From assembly GCF_023373525.1 (NCBI RefSeq), contig NZ_CP097218.1, forward strand, positions 62,001 through 126,000: a stretch of DNA of 64,000 nucleotides, in the 5' to 3' direction. The notes under the pieces were generated by a model. The model did no database searches and was not told where the DNA came from. It was given only the letters and a program-made list of their open reading frames with translations. Shown here piece after piece: positions 23,616 through 32,704 of this stretch. Made by a program: the position numbers and the translations under genes. The DNA is from Brachybacterium kimchii (GTDB lineage: Bacteria; Actinomycetota; Actinomycetes; Actinomycetales; Dermabacteraceae). Every line of letters begins with the position of its first letter. Positions within the stretch are counted from its first letter, which is position 1.

Positions 23616-25415
23616 TCACACGTGGTGGTGCACCCGCTGGAAGACGTCCACGTAGTGCGCCTCGAGCCGGCGCTCGGCGAGCCGCAGACCCACCAGCAGC
23701 ACCACGACCCCGATCACCAGGGAGAGCACCCCGGCGCCGATCAGGATCATCGGCCCGTCGACGACGAGACCCCAGATCGCGACGCCGACCGCGGGCAGCT
23801 GCGGGACGAACACGGCTGCCGTCGCCAGCCCCATCGCGAGCATCGCGCTCGCGTTCGAGGACGAGCGGTCCTTCATCGGATTCGTGCCGGGAGCGGCCGT
23901 CGGGTACGGCATGATCGTCCCGATCAGGGACGAGGCGCCCCAGCCGCCCATCATCAGTCCGAGCGCGCCGAGCAGGATCATGGGCACCAGGTCGGGCCGG
24001 CCCATGAGGATCGGGACCACGATCGCGGCGAGCACCAGGAACGGCACGGTGAACACGGCCATCGCGGCGATCCGTCCGCGCAGGTTCGCACGGGCCGGGA
24101 CTCCCGCGGTGATGTTCACCCAGCCGGCGGGCCCGTCGAATCCGATCTCGTTCGCGAGCGTGATCCCGCTGATCGCCGCCACGAGCAGCACGCCCATGAA
24201 CGGCGTGACGCGGTTGTTCTCGTTGATCAGGCCCATCGCCACGAAGAACACGAGCATGACCGGCATGATCACGACCGAGGCGAGGTAGCGGGAATCGCGC
24301 CGCCAGTAGCGCAGGGAGCGGCCCATGACCGCGCCGAACGCGCTCGAGCGCACGAAGCGCGGCACCAGGGCGGAGACCTTCGCGCTGCCGGAGGAGGCAT
24401 CGCCGACCAGGGCCTCGCGCATCGCCAGATCGATGCTGCGGCGCCACCACAGCCACACCAGCACGATGGTGGCCGGTCCGATCAGCACGCGGACGAGGGC
24501 GGGCAGCACGGCGCCCTGGGCGAGGTCGACGGGCACGGAGAAGAGCGCGCCGAAGGGGGTCCACGCCCCGATCTGCGCTCCGGTGGCGAGGACCTTCGAC
24601 CACAGGGAGATGTTCGCGCCGTCGAGCGACTGCCCCAGCAGGCTGATGCCGTAGAGGGCGCCCAGCATGACGACGATGCCGATCACGCCGCCCACCTCGC
24701 GGCCGCGCCGCGAGGAGGAGCGCGAGGCCTGGTGCGCGAGGACCGCGCGCGGCAGCAGCAGGCAGAGCACGATGCCGGCGAGGTGGGCGGGGACCAGGGC
24801 GATGAGCGCGAGGACCATCCAGATCGGCCCGGCCGCGTGCATCGCCGCCCAGATGATGACGCCGACGCTCGTGATCGCGACCCCGAGCACGGTGAACAGG
24901 GTGGGCAGACTGATGGCGCCGGCGGCCAGCATCCCCGGCTGCAGCTCCCGCGCGGTGCGCGGGTACAGGGCCAGCTTGCGGGGGTCCAGGGAGTCGTCGA
25001 CGCCGAAGGCGAACAGCGGAAGCAGCAGCCAGACCAGCACGAGCACAGTGCCCAGCGCGCGGACGGCGGTGGGGAACACGGACCCATCGGCGTCCATGAC
25101 GACCGTGGCGACCACGAGGGCGACCAGGGTGGCCATCCCGCCCAGCCCGTAGAGGCCCCCGAAGACGGTGCCGACGATCTTGCCGACGTTCTTGCGGAAC
25201 GAGCGGCGCCACAGGATCCACTTCAGCCGCATGAGCAGCCGCACGAGCGCCATGCCGTGCACGCTGCCGTGCAGGGAGCCACCCGCGGTGGTGATGTCGG
25301 AAGTCCCGGAGGTCCCGGTGGGCGTGGAGCCCTCGGAGGCGTGGGCGCGATCGTCGGTGCCGAAGGGGCCTCCCGCCGGCGCCCCGTGCTCGTCGGTCCT
25401 CACGACTGCAGCCAT
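23616..25415 (-). CDS. ABC transporter permease (ABC-2-like, about a dozen membrane segments)
   Basis: A 599-residue membrane protein with many hydrophobic segments distributed in two halves. It starts after a polar N-terminus of about 55 residues and ends in VFQRVHHHV. No substrate-specific motif is recognised. It is paired with the ATPase encoded just upstream on the same strand, whose 3' end overlaps its start by 16 bases, so the two form a transporter, probably an exporter. GGAGGGG lies about eight bases before the ATG at 25415. It converges on rimI. Confidence 0.85.
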   Translation of the reverse strand: MAAVVRTDEHGAPAGGPFGTDDRAHASEGSTPTGTSGTSDITTAGGSLHGSVHGMALVRLLMRLKWILWRRSFRKNVGKIVGTVFGGLYGLGGMATLVALVVATVVMDADGSVFPTAVRALGTVLVLVWLLLPLFAFGVDDSLDPRKLALYPRTARELQPGMLAAGAISLPTLFTVLGVAITSVGVIIWAAMHAAGPIWMVLALIALVPAHLAGIVLCLLLPRAVLAHQASRSSSRRGREVGGVIGIVVMLGALYGISLLGQSLDGANISLWSKVLATGAQIGAWTPFGALFSVPVDLAQGAVLPALVRVLIGPATIVLVWLWWRRSIDLAMREALVGDASSGSAKVSALVPRFVRSSAFGAVMGRSLRYWRRDSRYLASVVIMPVMLVFFVAMGLINENNRVTPFMGVLLVAAISGITLANEIGFDGPAGWVNITAGVPARANLRGRIAAMAVFTVPFLVLAAIVVPILMGRPDLVPMILLGALGLMMGGWGASSLIGTIMPYPTAAPGTNPMKDRSSSNASAMLAMGLATAAVFVPQLPAVGVAIWGLVVDGPMILIGAGVLSLVIGVVVLLVGLRLAERRLEAHYVDVFQRVHHHV

Positions 25416-26239
25416 GACAGGCTCCCCTCCTCGACCTCGCCCGCTCCGACGAGGTCCATGAAGCGCTGCACGAGGCTGCCGCCGGCGCGGACCTCCTCGA
25501 GCGTGCCGTCGGCGAGGATCTCTCCGCGGGCGATGATCGCGACGTGCGAGCACAGCTCCTCGACGAGCTCCATGACGTGGCTCGAGAGCACCACGGTGCC
25601 GCCGCCGGCGACGAAGGCGCGCAGGATCTGGCGGATCCGCTGTCCGGAGACCGGGTCGACGGCCTCGAGCGGCTCGTCGAGCACGAGCAGGCGCGGGGCG
25701 TGGATCAGCGCGCATGCCAGCAGGATCTTCTTCGTCATGCCGGCCGAGTAGTCGACGACGAGCTTGCCGTCCTCCCCGGCGAGGTCCATGGCCTCCAGCA
25801 GCGAGGTGCTGCGCTCGTCGACGACCGCGGGGTCCATGCCGCGGATGAGGCCGACGTAGGTGAGCAGCTCGCGCCCGGTGAGCCGGTCGAAGGTGCGCAG
25901 GCCGTCGGCCAGCACACCCATCTGCGCCTTGGCGCGCTCGGGCTCGCTCCACATGTCGGCGCCCAGCACGTGCGAGCTGCCGCCGTCGGGCCGCAGCAGA
26001 CCGGTCGCCATCGACAGGGTCGTCGTCTTGCCGGCGCCGTTCGGGCCGACGATCCCGTAGAAGGCGCCGCGCGGGATCGAGAGCGAGATGCCGTGCACCA
26101 CCTCGGTGCCGTCGAAGGACTTGCGCAGCCCGTCGACGTGCAGAGCGGGCTCTGCACCCGGGGGAGCGGCGGATGCGGGGATCGTGCCGCCGGTCGCTGC
26201 GGCACTCGGTTCGTGGACCGGGACTGTGGGCTGGCTCAT
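25400..26239 (-). CDS. ABC transporter ATP-binding protein
   Basis: A 279-residue ATPase that energises the adjacent permease. Walker A is VGPNGAGKTTT near residue 65, the signature motif is the variant DYSAGMTKK near 165, Walker B is LLVLDEPLEAVDP and the switch region is VVLSSHVMELVE. Its layout matches CcmA-type exporter ATPases. The first 30 residues are Pro/Ala-rich and non-conserved. Translation is coupled to the permease by a 16-base overlap. It diverges from the AI-2E-family gene. Confidence 0.93.
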   Translation of the reverse strand: MSQPTVPVHEPSAAATGGTIPASAAPPGAEPALHVDGLRKSFDGTEVVHGISLSIPRGAFYGIVGPNGAGKTTTLSMATGLLRPDGGSSHVLGADMWSEPERAKAQMGVLADGLRTFDRLTGRELLTYVGLIRGMDPAVVDERSTSLLEAMDLAGEDGKLVVDYSAGMTKKILLACALIHAPRLLVLDEPLEAVDPVSGQRIRQILRAFVAGGGTVVLSSHVMELVEELCSHVAIIARGEILADGTLEEVRAGGSLVQRFMDLVGAGEVEEGSLSWLQS

Positions 26240-26448
26240 GCTCGAAGACTACGGGGGCACTGCGGACGGCTCGACCATCCGTCGGCGGTGCGCGCACCCG
26301 ACCTAAGTCGGTCACGCCGCGGGCGACCGGGCCGATCGGGCCCGGCGGGCGGTGCCGGCATCGGTCGATGGTCGGAGCGCCGGGTCCGAGCGCCGGGTCC
26401 GAACCCCGCCGTCGCTCACCGGCGGAACGCGGGCCGCGAGCGAGCAGA

Positions 26449-26454
26449 TAGAGT
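26449..26454 (+). promoter_or_regulatory. Candidate -10 box (TAGAGT) for the AI-2E-family gene
   Basis: TAGAGT lies 42 bases before the ATG at 26497, giving a leader of roughly 35 bases that holds a GAGAGGGGA ribosome-binding site. No clear -35 is seen. Confidence 0.35.
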
Positions 26455-26496
26455 GCAACCTGGCCGAGTGCCGACATCCGAGAGGGGAACCTTCCC

Positions 26497-27819
26497 ATGA
26501 CGACACCCCGTCGCCGGTTCGCGGACGCCGAGGGCGCCGACGAATCACCGAGCACCCCGCGCGAGGTCGCGGAGATCCCGATCGGGATCCGACGCCTGGG
26601 GGCCTGGTCCTGGCGGCTGATCGTGATCACCGCCGCGGCCGCCCTGATCATCTGGGGCATCCTCAAGATCACGGCCATCGTGATCCCGGTGCTGATCGCG
26701 ATCCTCATCGCCTCGCTGCTCTCCCCGCTGGTGGGCCTGCTGACCCGGCACACGTTCCTGGGACGGGCGGCCGCGAGCGGCGTCGCGCTGGTGGCCCTGA
26801 TCATCGTGGTGATCGGCATGTTCACGCTGGCCAGCCGCCAGCTGTTCGCGCAGGCCGGCGACATCTACGCCAAGGCCCTCACGGGTGTGCAGACGCTGAT
26901 CGACTGGGCGAACACGACGTTCAACCTCGACGACTCGATGATCAACAAGGCGACGGACGAGATCCTCGCGAAGCTGCAGGAGAACACGGACTCCCTGATC
27001 AGCGGCGCCTTCTCGACGGTCTCGACCGTGGGCAACGTGGTCACGGGCATCGTGATCGCCCTGTTCACCCTGTTCTTCCTGCTCTCGGGCGGCTCGACGA
27101 TCTGGCGCTGGGTGGTGGGTCTGCTGCCCCCGGCCGCGCGCGTGCCCACCCACGAGGCGTTCCGCCGCGGCTGGAAGGCGCTGTCGGCGTACATGCGCAC
27201 GCAGATCATGGTCGCCGCTGTCGACGCGACCGGCATCAGCATCGGCATGATCGCGCTCGGCGTGGGCTCCTACGCCGTGCCGATCTGGCTGCTCGTGTTC
27301 CTGTTCTCGTTCGTGCCGCTGGTCGGTGCGATCCTCTCGGGCGCCATCGCGATCCTCATCGTGCTGGTGCTCAAGGGCTGGGTCTTCGCGATCATCATGC
27401 TCGCGGTCGTCATCGCCGTGCAGCAGATCGAGGGCAACGTCCTCCAGCCCTTCCTCATGGGCAAGGCCGTCGAGCTGCACCCGCTGGCCGTGTTCCTGGG
27501 CGTCGCCTCGGGCGCGATGATCGCCGGGATCGCGGGCGCCCTGTTCTCGATCCCCGTGATCGCCTTCGTCAACGCCACGCTGCTGTACATGACGGGGCGC
27601 GATCCCTCACCCGACCTGGGCCTCGACGAGACCGTGGACGCGGAGCTCACCGCCCCGCCCCGCCCCAAGAAGCACGAGGAGTCCGCCCGCGAGGCGAAGC
27701 GCCGCGCGAAGGCCGAGTCCTCGAAGGCGCAGGCCGCCGCGCTGCGCGAGGAATCTGCCGAGGAGGTCGCGAGCGGTGCGGCCCCGAAGGACGGCGAGGA
27801 GCCCCGGGCAGGGGAGTGA
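26497..27819 (+). CDS. AI-2E family transporter (YdiK/PerM-like)
   Basis: A polytopic membrane protein of 440 residues in the AI-2E/PerM family, whose members export small molecules or act as ion antiporters; the substrate here is unknown. Hydrophobic segments begin near residues 38 and 62 and recur to about 360, with the family features GIVIALFTLFFLLSGG, FLFSFVPLVGAILSG and QQIEGNVLQPFLMGKAVELHP. The last 75 residues form a highly charged Lys/Glu/Ala tail, probably cytoplasmic. The N-terminus is polar. A strong hairpin follows the gene. Confidence 0.92.
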   Translation: MTTPRRRFADAEGADESPSTPREVAEIPIGIRRLGAWSWRLIVITAAAALIIWGILKITAIVIPVLIAILIASLLSPLVGLLTRHTFLGRAAASGVALVALIIVVIGMFTLASRQLFAQAGDIYAKALTGVQTLIDWANTTFNLDDSMINKATDEILAKLQENTDSLISGAFSTVSTVGNVVTGIVIALFTLFFLLSGGSTIWRWVVGLLPPAARVPTHEAFRRGWKALSAYMRTQIMVAAVDATGISIGMIALGVGSYAVPIWLLVFLFSFVPLVGAILSGAIAILIVLVLKGWVFAIIMLAVVIAVQQIEGNVLQPFLMGKAVELHPLAVFLGVASGAMIAGIAGALFSIPVIAFVNATLLYMTGRDPSPDLGLDETVDAELTAPPRPKKHEESAREAKRRAKAESSKAQAAALREESAEEVASGAAPKDGEEPRAGE

Positions 27820-27847
27820 CGCCGCCGCACCGGACCGCCGGTACGGA

Positions 27848-27902
27848 GAAGGCCGGGTCTGCCGTCGGAACCAAGAGGTTCCGGCACGCAGACCCGGCCT
27901 TC
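27848..27902. terminator. Bidirectional hairpin between AI-2E-family gene and greA
   Basis: A long inverted repeat: GAAGGCCGGGTCTGC at 27848-27862 pairs with its exact complement at 27888-27902. Inner pairing continues around a short AAGA loop. It lies between convergent stop codons. Confidence 0.8.
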
Positions 27903-27947
27903 GTCGTCCGGTCGTCCGTCGCGGCGCACAGGCGCCCGACGGATCGC

Positions 27948-28439
27948 TCAGGCGCGGTAGGGCTTCGCGGAGATGATCTCGATCTTCAGCGAGCGGCCGT
28001 TGGGCGCCTCGTAGTCGATGCTCTCGCCGACCTTCGTGCCGTTGATCGCCGAGCCCAGCGGGGACTCGGTCGAGAAGACCTCGAGGTCCTCGCCGTCGTC
28101 CGCGATCTCGCGGTTGCCCAGCAGGAACGTGCGCTCCTTGCCGGCCATCGAGATCTTCACGACCATGCCCGGCTCGACGACGCCGTCGTCCTTCGGGGTC
28201 TCGCCGACGACCGCGTTCTTCAGCAGGTGGGTGAGCTCCGCGATGCGAGCCTCGTTCTTCCCCTGCTCCTCGCGGGCCGCGTGGTAGCCGCCGTTCTCCT
28301 TGAGGTCGCCCTCGTCGCGAGCCGCGGCGATGCGCTCGGCGATCTCGGTGCGACGGGGCCCCTCGAGCTCGGCGAGCTCCGCGGTGAGGCGGTCGTAGGC
28401 GTCCTGGGTGAGCCAGGAACCAGTGGGCTGGCTGCTCAT
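27948..28439 (-). CDS. greA: Transcription elongation factor GreA
   Basis: Rescues backtracked RNA polymerase by stimulating transcript cleavage. The 163-residue protein has the N-terminal coiled coil with the acidic tip (ARDEGDLKENGGYHAAREEQGKNEARI, shown here in part by family motif) and a C-terminal FKBP-like domain ending SLKIEIISAKPYRA. AGGAGTG lies seven bases before the ATG at 28439. It heads the conserved greA-DUF4307-mca neighbourhood. Confidence 0.97.
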   Translation of the reverse strand: MSSQPTGSWLTQDAYDRLTAELAELEGPRRTEIAERIAAARDEGDLKENGGYHAAREEQGKNEARIAELTHLLKNAVVGETPKDDGVVEPGMVVKISMAGKERTFLLGNREIADDGEDLEVFSTESPLGSAINGTKVGESIDYEAPNGRSLKIEIISAKPYRA

Positions 28440-28674
28440 GCGAACACTCCTGATGTCTTGTCGCGGGCGGCCGCCCTCGGCGGACGCCCGACACAGTTCA
28501 CGGGGCACATGTTGCGCATGCGCCCCGTGTGCGGGTGATGAAGACCGACGCGCTGTCGGTATCAGAGCATCGTACAACGGATGCGACCGGCGCCCCCAAC
28601 GGTGCGGCGCGTCGGACGCTCGGGTTCGGGGCCCTGCCGCGCGCCCCGGTGCCGCGATCCCGGCAGGCGGAGGA

Positions 28675-29091
28675 TCAGGCCTTCTGGCAGCTGATGACCT
28701 CGGCGCTGACCGCCTCGCCCTGGGTGTCGATGTCCACGGTGCGCACGACCTGCCGCTCGGGGCCCCCGGGGATCTCGACCTCGCGGAAGCCGACCTGTGC
28801 GCGACCCGCGTTCAGCGCCTGCACCGTGCACGTGGCGTCGACGCCGGGGCTGCGGGTGAGCTGGAAGGTGAGCGAGATCGTGTCGTCGTCGACGTGGTCG
28901 TAGCCGACGTCCTTCGCGGTCACGGGCTGGTCCGCGAAGCGGTAGCCGACGAACGCGAGCACGGCGAGGAACACGACGGCCCCGATCACGAACAGCACGC
29001 GCGCGGTGCGCTTCGGCACCAGCGGGCCCCCGTAGCGGGAGGCGAGCGGATCGGTCGATCCCGTGGGGGTGCTCGGAGCGTGCGCGTCCAT
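28675..29091 (-). CDS. DUF4307 membrane protein
   Basis: A 138-residue protein with one transmembrane segment (about residues 37-57, VLFVIGAVVFLAVLAFVGY) after a Pro/Ser/Thr-rich N-terminus, then an extracytoplasmic domain ending in EVISCQKA. Two Cys residues in that domain could pair. It matches the actinobacterial DUF4307 family in length and in position, next to greA and divergent from mca as in Rv1081c. Function is unknown. The ATG at 29091 has GGAGG eight bases upstream and is preferred over an upstream ATG at 29157. Confidence 0.8.
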   Translation of the reverse strand: MDAHAPSTPTGSTDPLASRYGGPLVPKRTARVLFVIGAVVFLAVLAFVGYRFADQPVTAKDVGYDHVDDDTISLTFQLTRSPGVDATCTVQALNAGRAQVGFREVEIPGGPERQVVRTVDIDTQGEAVSAEVISCQKA

Positions 29092-29318
29092 GCGCCCATC
29101 CTCCCAGATCCCGCCTGGACCCGGCGTCCGAGTGGCGGGGGTCTCGGCCCTCGCCACAGTCCGGGACCAGGCTGGTGGCGTACCCTCGGCTGGTGCGGAG
29201 ACGAGCCCGATCCCGGGCCGTCGGCGCCGCCCGCGGCGAGGCCCCGAGCCCCGCCCGCGGACCCGTCCCGACCGACGGGACCAGACCTGTCCGACCCAGA
29301 CCCGGTGAAGGTGGAAAC

Positions 29319-30206
29319 GTGCCCGACCTCGAGCCCGAGAGCGACGACCGGCTGCGCATGGTCGCCGTGCATGCCCACCCCGACGACGAGTCGAGCAAGG
29401 GGGCGGGGTCGATGGCCAAGTATGTCCGCGAGGGGGCGCAGGTCACCGTCATCACCTGCACCGGCGGAGAGCGCGGCGACATCCTCAACCCCAAGCTCGC
29501 CGACGACGAGGAGATCCTCGCGGACCTGCCCGCAGTGCGCCGCACCGAGATGGCCGCCGCGCAGAGGGTCCTGGGCGTGGACCACGAGTGGCTCGGGTTC
29601 GTCGACTCGGGGCTGCCCGAGGGCGATCCCCGCCCCGAGCTGCCCGAGGGATGCTTCGCCCGCGTGAGCGTCGAGGAGGGCGCACGGCCCCTGGTCGCCG
29701 CGATCCGCCGTCTGCGTCCGCACGTGCTCACCACGTACGACGAGAACGGCGGCTACCCGCACCCCGACCACATCCAGTGCCACCGGATCAGCGCGCTCGC
29801 CTTCGACAGGGCCGCGGACCCCGAGTACGCCCCCGAGCTCGGCGAGCCGTGGGAGGTCGCGAAGATGTACTACATCAACGGCTTCTCCCGCCGCCGCTTC
29901 CAGGGCATCGCCGACTTCCTGCGCGGACGCGGCACCCCCGACGAGCAGCTCGAGGAGATGGCCCAGCGCTTCCCCGGCGGCGCCGACCGCCTGGTGACCA
30001 CGCGCGTGGACATCAGTGACGAGCTCGACATCCGCGACGCGGCGCTGCGCGCCCACGCCACCCAGGTGGATCCCGAGGGCTTCTTCTTCCACATCCCCAA
30101 CGACGTCCTGCGCGAGTCGCATTGGGCGACCGACGACTACGAGCTGCGCACCTCGCGCATCGGCGTCACCCTGCCCGAGACCGACCTGTTCGCGGGTCTG
30201 CGATGA
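29319..30206 (+). CDS. mca: Mycothiol S-conjugate amidase
   Basis: Zinc amidase that cleaves mycothiol S-conjugates during detoxification of electrophiles. The 295-residue protein has the metal-binding AHPDDE motif at residues 19-24, GERGDILNP, EWLGFVDSGLPEGDP and the third metal ligand in PDHIQCHR. The spacing and the MYYINGFSRRRF segment fit Mca rather than its paralogue MshB, and the neighbours greA and DUF4307 match the mca locus in mycobacteria. GTG at 29319 has AAGGTGG upstream. The next gene overlaps by ATGA. Confidence 0.92.
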   Translation: MPDLEPESDDRLRMVAVHAHPDDESSKGAGSMAKYVREGAQVTVITCTGGERGDILNPKLADDEEILADLPAVRRTEMAAAQRVLGVDHEWLGFVDSGLPEGDPRPELPEGCFARVSVEEGARPLVAAIRRLRPHVLTTYDENGGYPHPDHIQCHRISALAFDRAADPEYAPELGEPWEVAKMYYINGFSRRRFQGIADFLRGRGTPDEQLEEMAQRFPGGADRLVTTRVDISDELDIRDAALRAHATQVDPEGFFFHIPNDVLRESHWATDDYELRTSRIGVTLPETDLFAGLR

Positions 30207-30640
30207 GCGCCGGGGTGATGAGCGCCGGGGCGATCGGGCTCGCGACGTCGGGCGGACGGCTGCTCGCCGCGCCCTCGGACTCCGGGGACATGACCGCGAC
30301 GACCGTCACGCCGGGGCTTCCCGCCTTCATCGTGATGTTCCTGCTGGCCGCCGTCATCGTGCTGCTCGCCCTCGACATGACGCGTCGCGTGCGCCGCATC
30401 CAGGCCCGCTCGCGCGCCGAGGACCACCTCGCCCAGGAGGGACGGGGCGAGGGGACCGGGTCCGTCGACGGGACCGAGTCGTCGAACGGGGCAGAGCCGT
30501 CGAGCGGGGCGGACCCCACCGACGGGACGGGGCAGGCCGATGAGGACGGGCCTGCTGACGAGCCGGCGCCGGCCGCCGGGGCGGAGCCGTCGGACGACGG
30601 GGACTCCGCCGACGACGAGGGCGGTCGTCCGCGCGACTGA
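30203..30640 (+). CDS. Small single-pass membrane protein with acidic tail
   Basis: A 145-residue protein of unknown function. A hydrophobic segment (FIVMFLLAAVIVLLALDM, about residues 47-64) is followed by a basic patch (TRRVRRIQARSR) and then about 70 residues of low-complexity Glu/Gly/Ser/Asp/Pro. It overlaps the mca stop by ATGA, so it is translationally coupled to it. A small membrane protein in the same position occurs in mycobacteria (Rv1083), but similarity beyond layout cannot be judged here. Confidence 0.75.
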   Translation: MSAGVMSAGAIGLATSGGRLLAAPSDSGDMTATTVTPGLPAFIVMFLLAAVIVLLALDMTRRVRRIQARSRAEDHLAQEGRGEGTGSVDGTESSNGAEPSSGADPTDGTGQADEDGPADEPAPAAGAEPSDDGDSADDEGGRPRD

Positions 30641-30704
30641 GCGCCGCGTCGGCCCATCGGCCCCGATGCTCGGCGTGGCCGCGAGATCAGTGGCGGCCGC
30701 GCGA

Positions 30705-31532
30705 TCAGATGACCGCGATCGCGACCGCGACGAAGTGGCAGACGAACCCTGCGATCGTGCACGCGTGGAAGATCTCGTGGTACCCGAACCACGCCGGTGA
30801 GGGGTCGGGTCGCTTGAGCCCGTAGACGAGCGCGCCCAGCGTGTACGCGATGCCGCCCGCGATGATCAGCCAGGCCACGGCCCAGCCGCCGCCCGCGATG
30901 ATCTGGGGCATGTAGAAGATCGCCACCCAGCCCAGCGCCACGTACGCGGGCACGTAGAGCCAGCGCGGGGCGCTCGTCCAGAAGATGCGGAAGCCCACGC
31001 CGATCAGGGCGCCCGCCCAGCAGATCACCAGCAGGGTGACCGCGGAGCGCGGCTGCAGCATCGACGCCGCGATCGGCGTGTAGGTCCCCGCGATGATGAG
31101 GAAGATGTTCGCGTGGTCGAAGCGCCGCAGCATGAGCGCGTGCTCGGCGCGCCAGGTGCCGCGGTGGTAGGTCGCGCTCACGCCGAACAGCAGGCACGAG
31201 GTCAGCACGAAGACCGCGCACGCGAGCCGGGTGGGCAGGTCGTCGCCGAGCGCGACCAGCAGCAGGCCGGCGATCAGCGCCGCCGGCAGGGCGAGCATGT
31301 GCAGGACGCCGCGCAGGCGGGGCTTGGGCAGGGCGATCCCGAGCTCCTTCGCGCGGCGTGCCATCTGCCGGGTCAGCTCGCGCGGGGCGAAGGGGTGCGT
31401 CGACGCGGTCGGGATCTGGTCGTCCTCGAGGGCCGACGGCGGCTCGGCCGGCGTGATCGGGCGCCGAGCGGCCTCCGAGACGCTGTCGCGGTCGGTCTCG
31501 GAGTCGGGGGAGCGGTGGGGTGCCAGGGCCAT
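30705..31532 (-). CDS. trhA: Hemolysin III / PAQR family membrane protein
   Basis: A 275-residue membrane protein of the TrhA (YqfA, hemolysin III) family with about seven transmembrane segments after a 60-residue polar N-terminus. The three conserved metal-site motifs are present: SATYHRGTW, RFDHANIFLIIAGTYTP and WFGYHEIFHACTI near the C-terminus. Members influence membrane lipid homeostasis in bacteria; the mechanism is not established. It diverges from the isoprenyl transferase gene, as in the mycobacterial locus. Confidence 0.92.
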   Translation of the reverse strand: MALAPHRSPDSETDRDSVSEAARRPITPAEPPSALEDDQIPTASTHPFAPRELTRQMARRAKELGIALPKPRLRGVLHMLALPAALIAGLLLVALGDDLPTRLACAVFVLTSCLLFGVSATYHRGTWRAEHALMLRRFDHANIFLIIAGTYTPIAASMLQPRSAVTLLVICWAGALIGVGFRIFWTSAPRWLYVPAYVALGWVAIFYMPQIIAGGGWAVAWLIIAGGIAYTLGALVYGLKRPDPSPAWFGYHEIFHACTIAGFVCHFVAVAIAVI

Positions 31533-31634
31533 GCCGTGAGCGTAACCTACGGTTCCGTAAGTGGGGAGTGCATCGTCTGTGGCGGTGCTGTGAAGAGCGG
31601 CCGCGCCCTTGCCGCACCACCGTCGCGCATGGTC

Positions 31635-31640
31635 GATAAT
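31635..31640 (+). promoter_or_regulatory. Candidate -10 box (GATAAT) upstream of the isoprenyl transferase gene
   Basis: GATAAT is the best -10 match before the GTG at 31712, implying a leader of about 65 bases with GGGGAG as ribosome-binding site. No clear -35 is seen. Confidence 0.35.
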
Positions 31641-31711
31641 GGAGCGTCCTCGCCGTGCGGGCGCGGACGCAGCGAGCAGACGAGTCGGGACGCGCGAGAG
31701 GGGAGCTGGTC

Positions 31712-32470
31712 GTGGACGATGACGGGATCCTCTACCGCGTGTACGAGAAGCGGCTGATCAAGGAGCTCGACGCCTACCAGCTGCCCCAGCACCTCGGCGT
31801 CATCGTCGACGGGAACCGTCGCTGGGCCAAGGCCTCGGGCATCACCACCGCCGAGGGCCATCGCCAGGGCGGCGCGAAGATCACCGAGTTCCTCACCTGG
31901 TGCGAGGAGCTCGAGATCCCGCTGGTCACCGTGTGGATGCTCTCCACCGACAACCTGCGCCGCGGGGCCGACGAGCTCGCGCTGCTGTTCGAGATCATCG
32001 CCGAGACCGTCGAGTCGATCGCGGGCGCCGGCTACACCGTGCGCCTCGCAGGATCCGTCGAGTCGCTCCCCGAGGCGACCCGGGAGCGCGTCGCCGCCGT
32101 GCAGGAGCGCTCGACCCCGTCGAAGTCCCTCACCGTGAACGTCGCGATCGGCTACGGCGGCCGCGAGGAGATCGTCGACGCCGTCCGCGAGCTCGTGCGC
32201 GACCTCGGCGCCGAGGGCCGCAGCCCCGACGAGATCGCCGAGGCCATCTCCATGGAGGGCATCGGCGAGCACCTCTACACGCGCGGCCAGCCCGACCCGG
32301 ACCTCATCATCCGCTCCTCCGGCGAGCAGAGGCTCTCCGGGTTCCTCATGTGGCAGTCCGCCCACTCGGAGTTCTGGTTCTGCGAGACCAACTGGCCGGG
32401 CTTCCGGCGCGTGGACCTGCTGCGCGCGCTGCGCGACTACTGCCAGCGCGAGCGCCGCTTCGGCGCGTGA
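31712..32470 (+). CDS. uppS: Cis-isoprenyl diphosphate synthase (short-chain type by position)
   Basis: A 252-residue cis-prenyltransferase. Conserved regions are VIVDGNRRWAK with the catalytic Asp, TVWMLSTDNLRR, NVAIGYGGREEI, and DLIIRSSGEQRLSGFLMWQSAHSEFWF. Family members build polyprenyl diphosphates for cell-wall lipid carriers. Its location beside trhA, mca and greA corresponds to M. tuberculosis Rv1086, which makes a short farnesyl product, rather than Rv2361c, the decaprenyl synthase; that assignment is by synteny only. GTG at 31712 has GGGGAG seven bases upstream. Confidence 0.9.
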   Translation: MDDDGILYRVYEKRLIKELDAYQLPQHLGVIVDGNRRWAKASGITTAEGHRQGGAKITEFLTWCEELEIPLVTVWMLSTDNLRRGADELALLFEIIAETVESIAGAGYTVRLAGSVESLPEATRERVAAVQERSTPSKSLTVNVAIGYGGREEIVDAVRELVRDLGAEGRSPDEIAEAISMEGIGEHLYTRGQPDPDLIIRSSGEQRLSGFLMWQSAHSEFWFCETNWPGFRRVDLLRALRDYCQRERRFGA

Positions 32471-32704
32471 GGCGGGCGCCGTGACGTCGGGCGCCGCGCC
32501 GTCGGGCGGGCCCGTCGGAGAACGGACGATGACGGCCTCGTGAATGCTGCGGCGGCGCACACGCCGCCGGGCGCGTCGTGCCGCGCGTCACAGTCGACGC
32601 GGAGTAGGTTCGCGGCAAGCGCTCCGATCGGGCCGCATCCCCAGACTTCCCCTCCGAGGGGATGCGGCAGACCGCACGGGGCTGATCACGGACGGAGGCT
32701 CCCG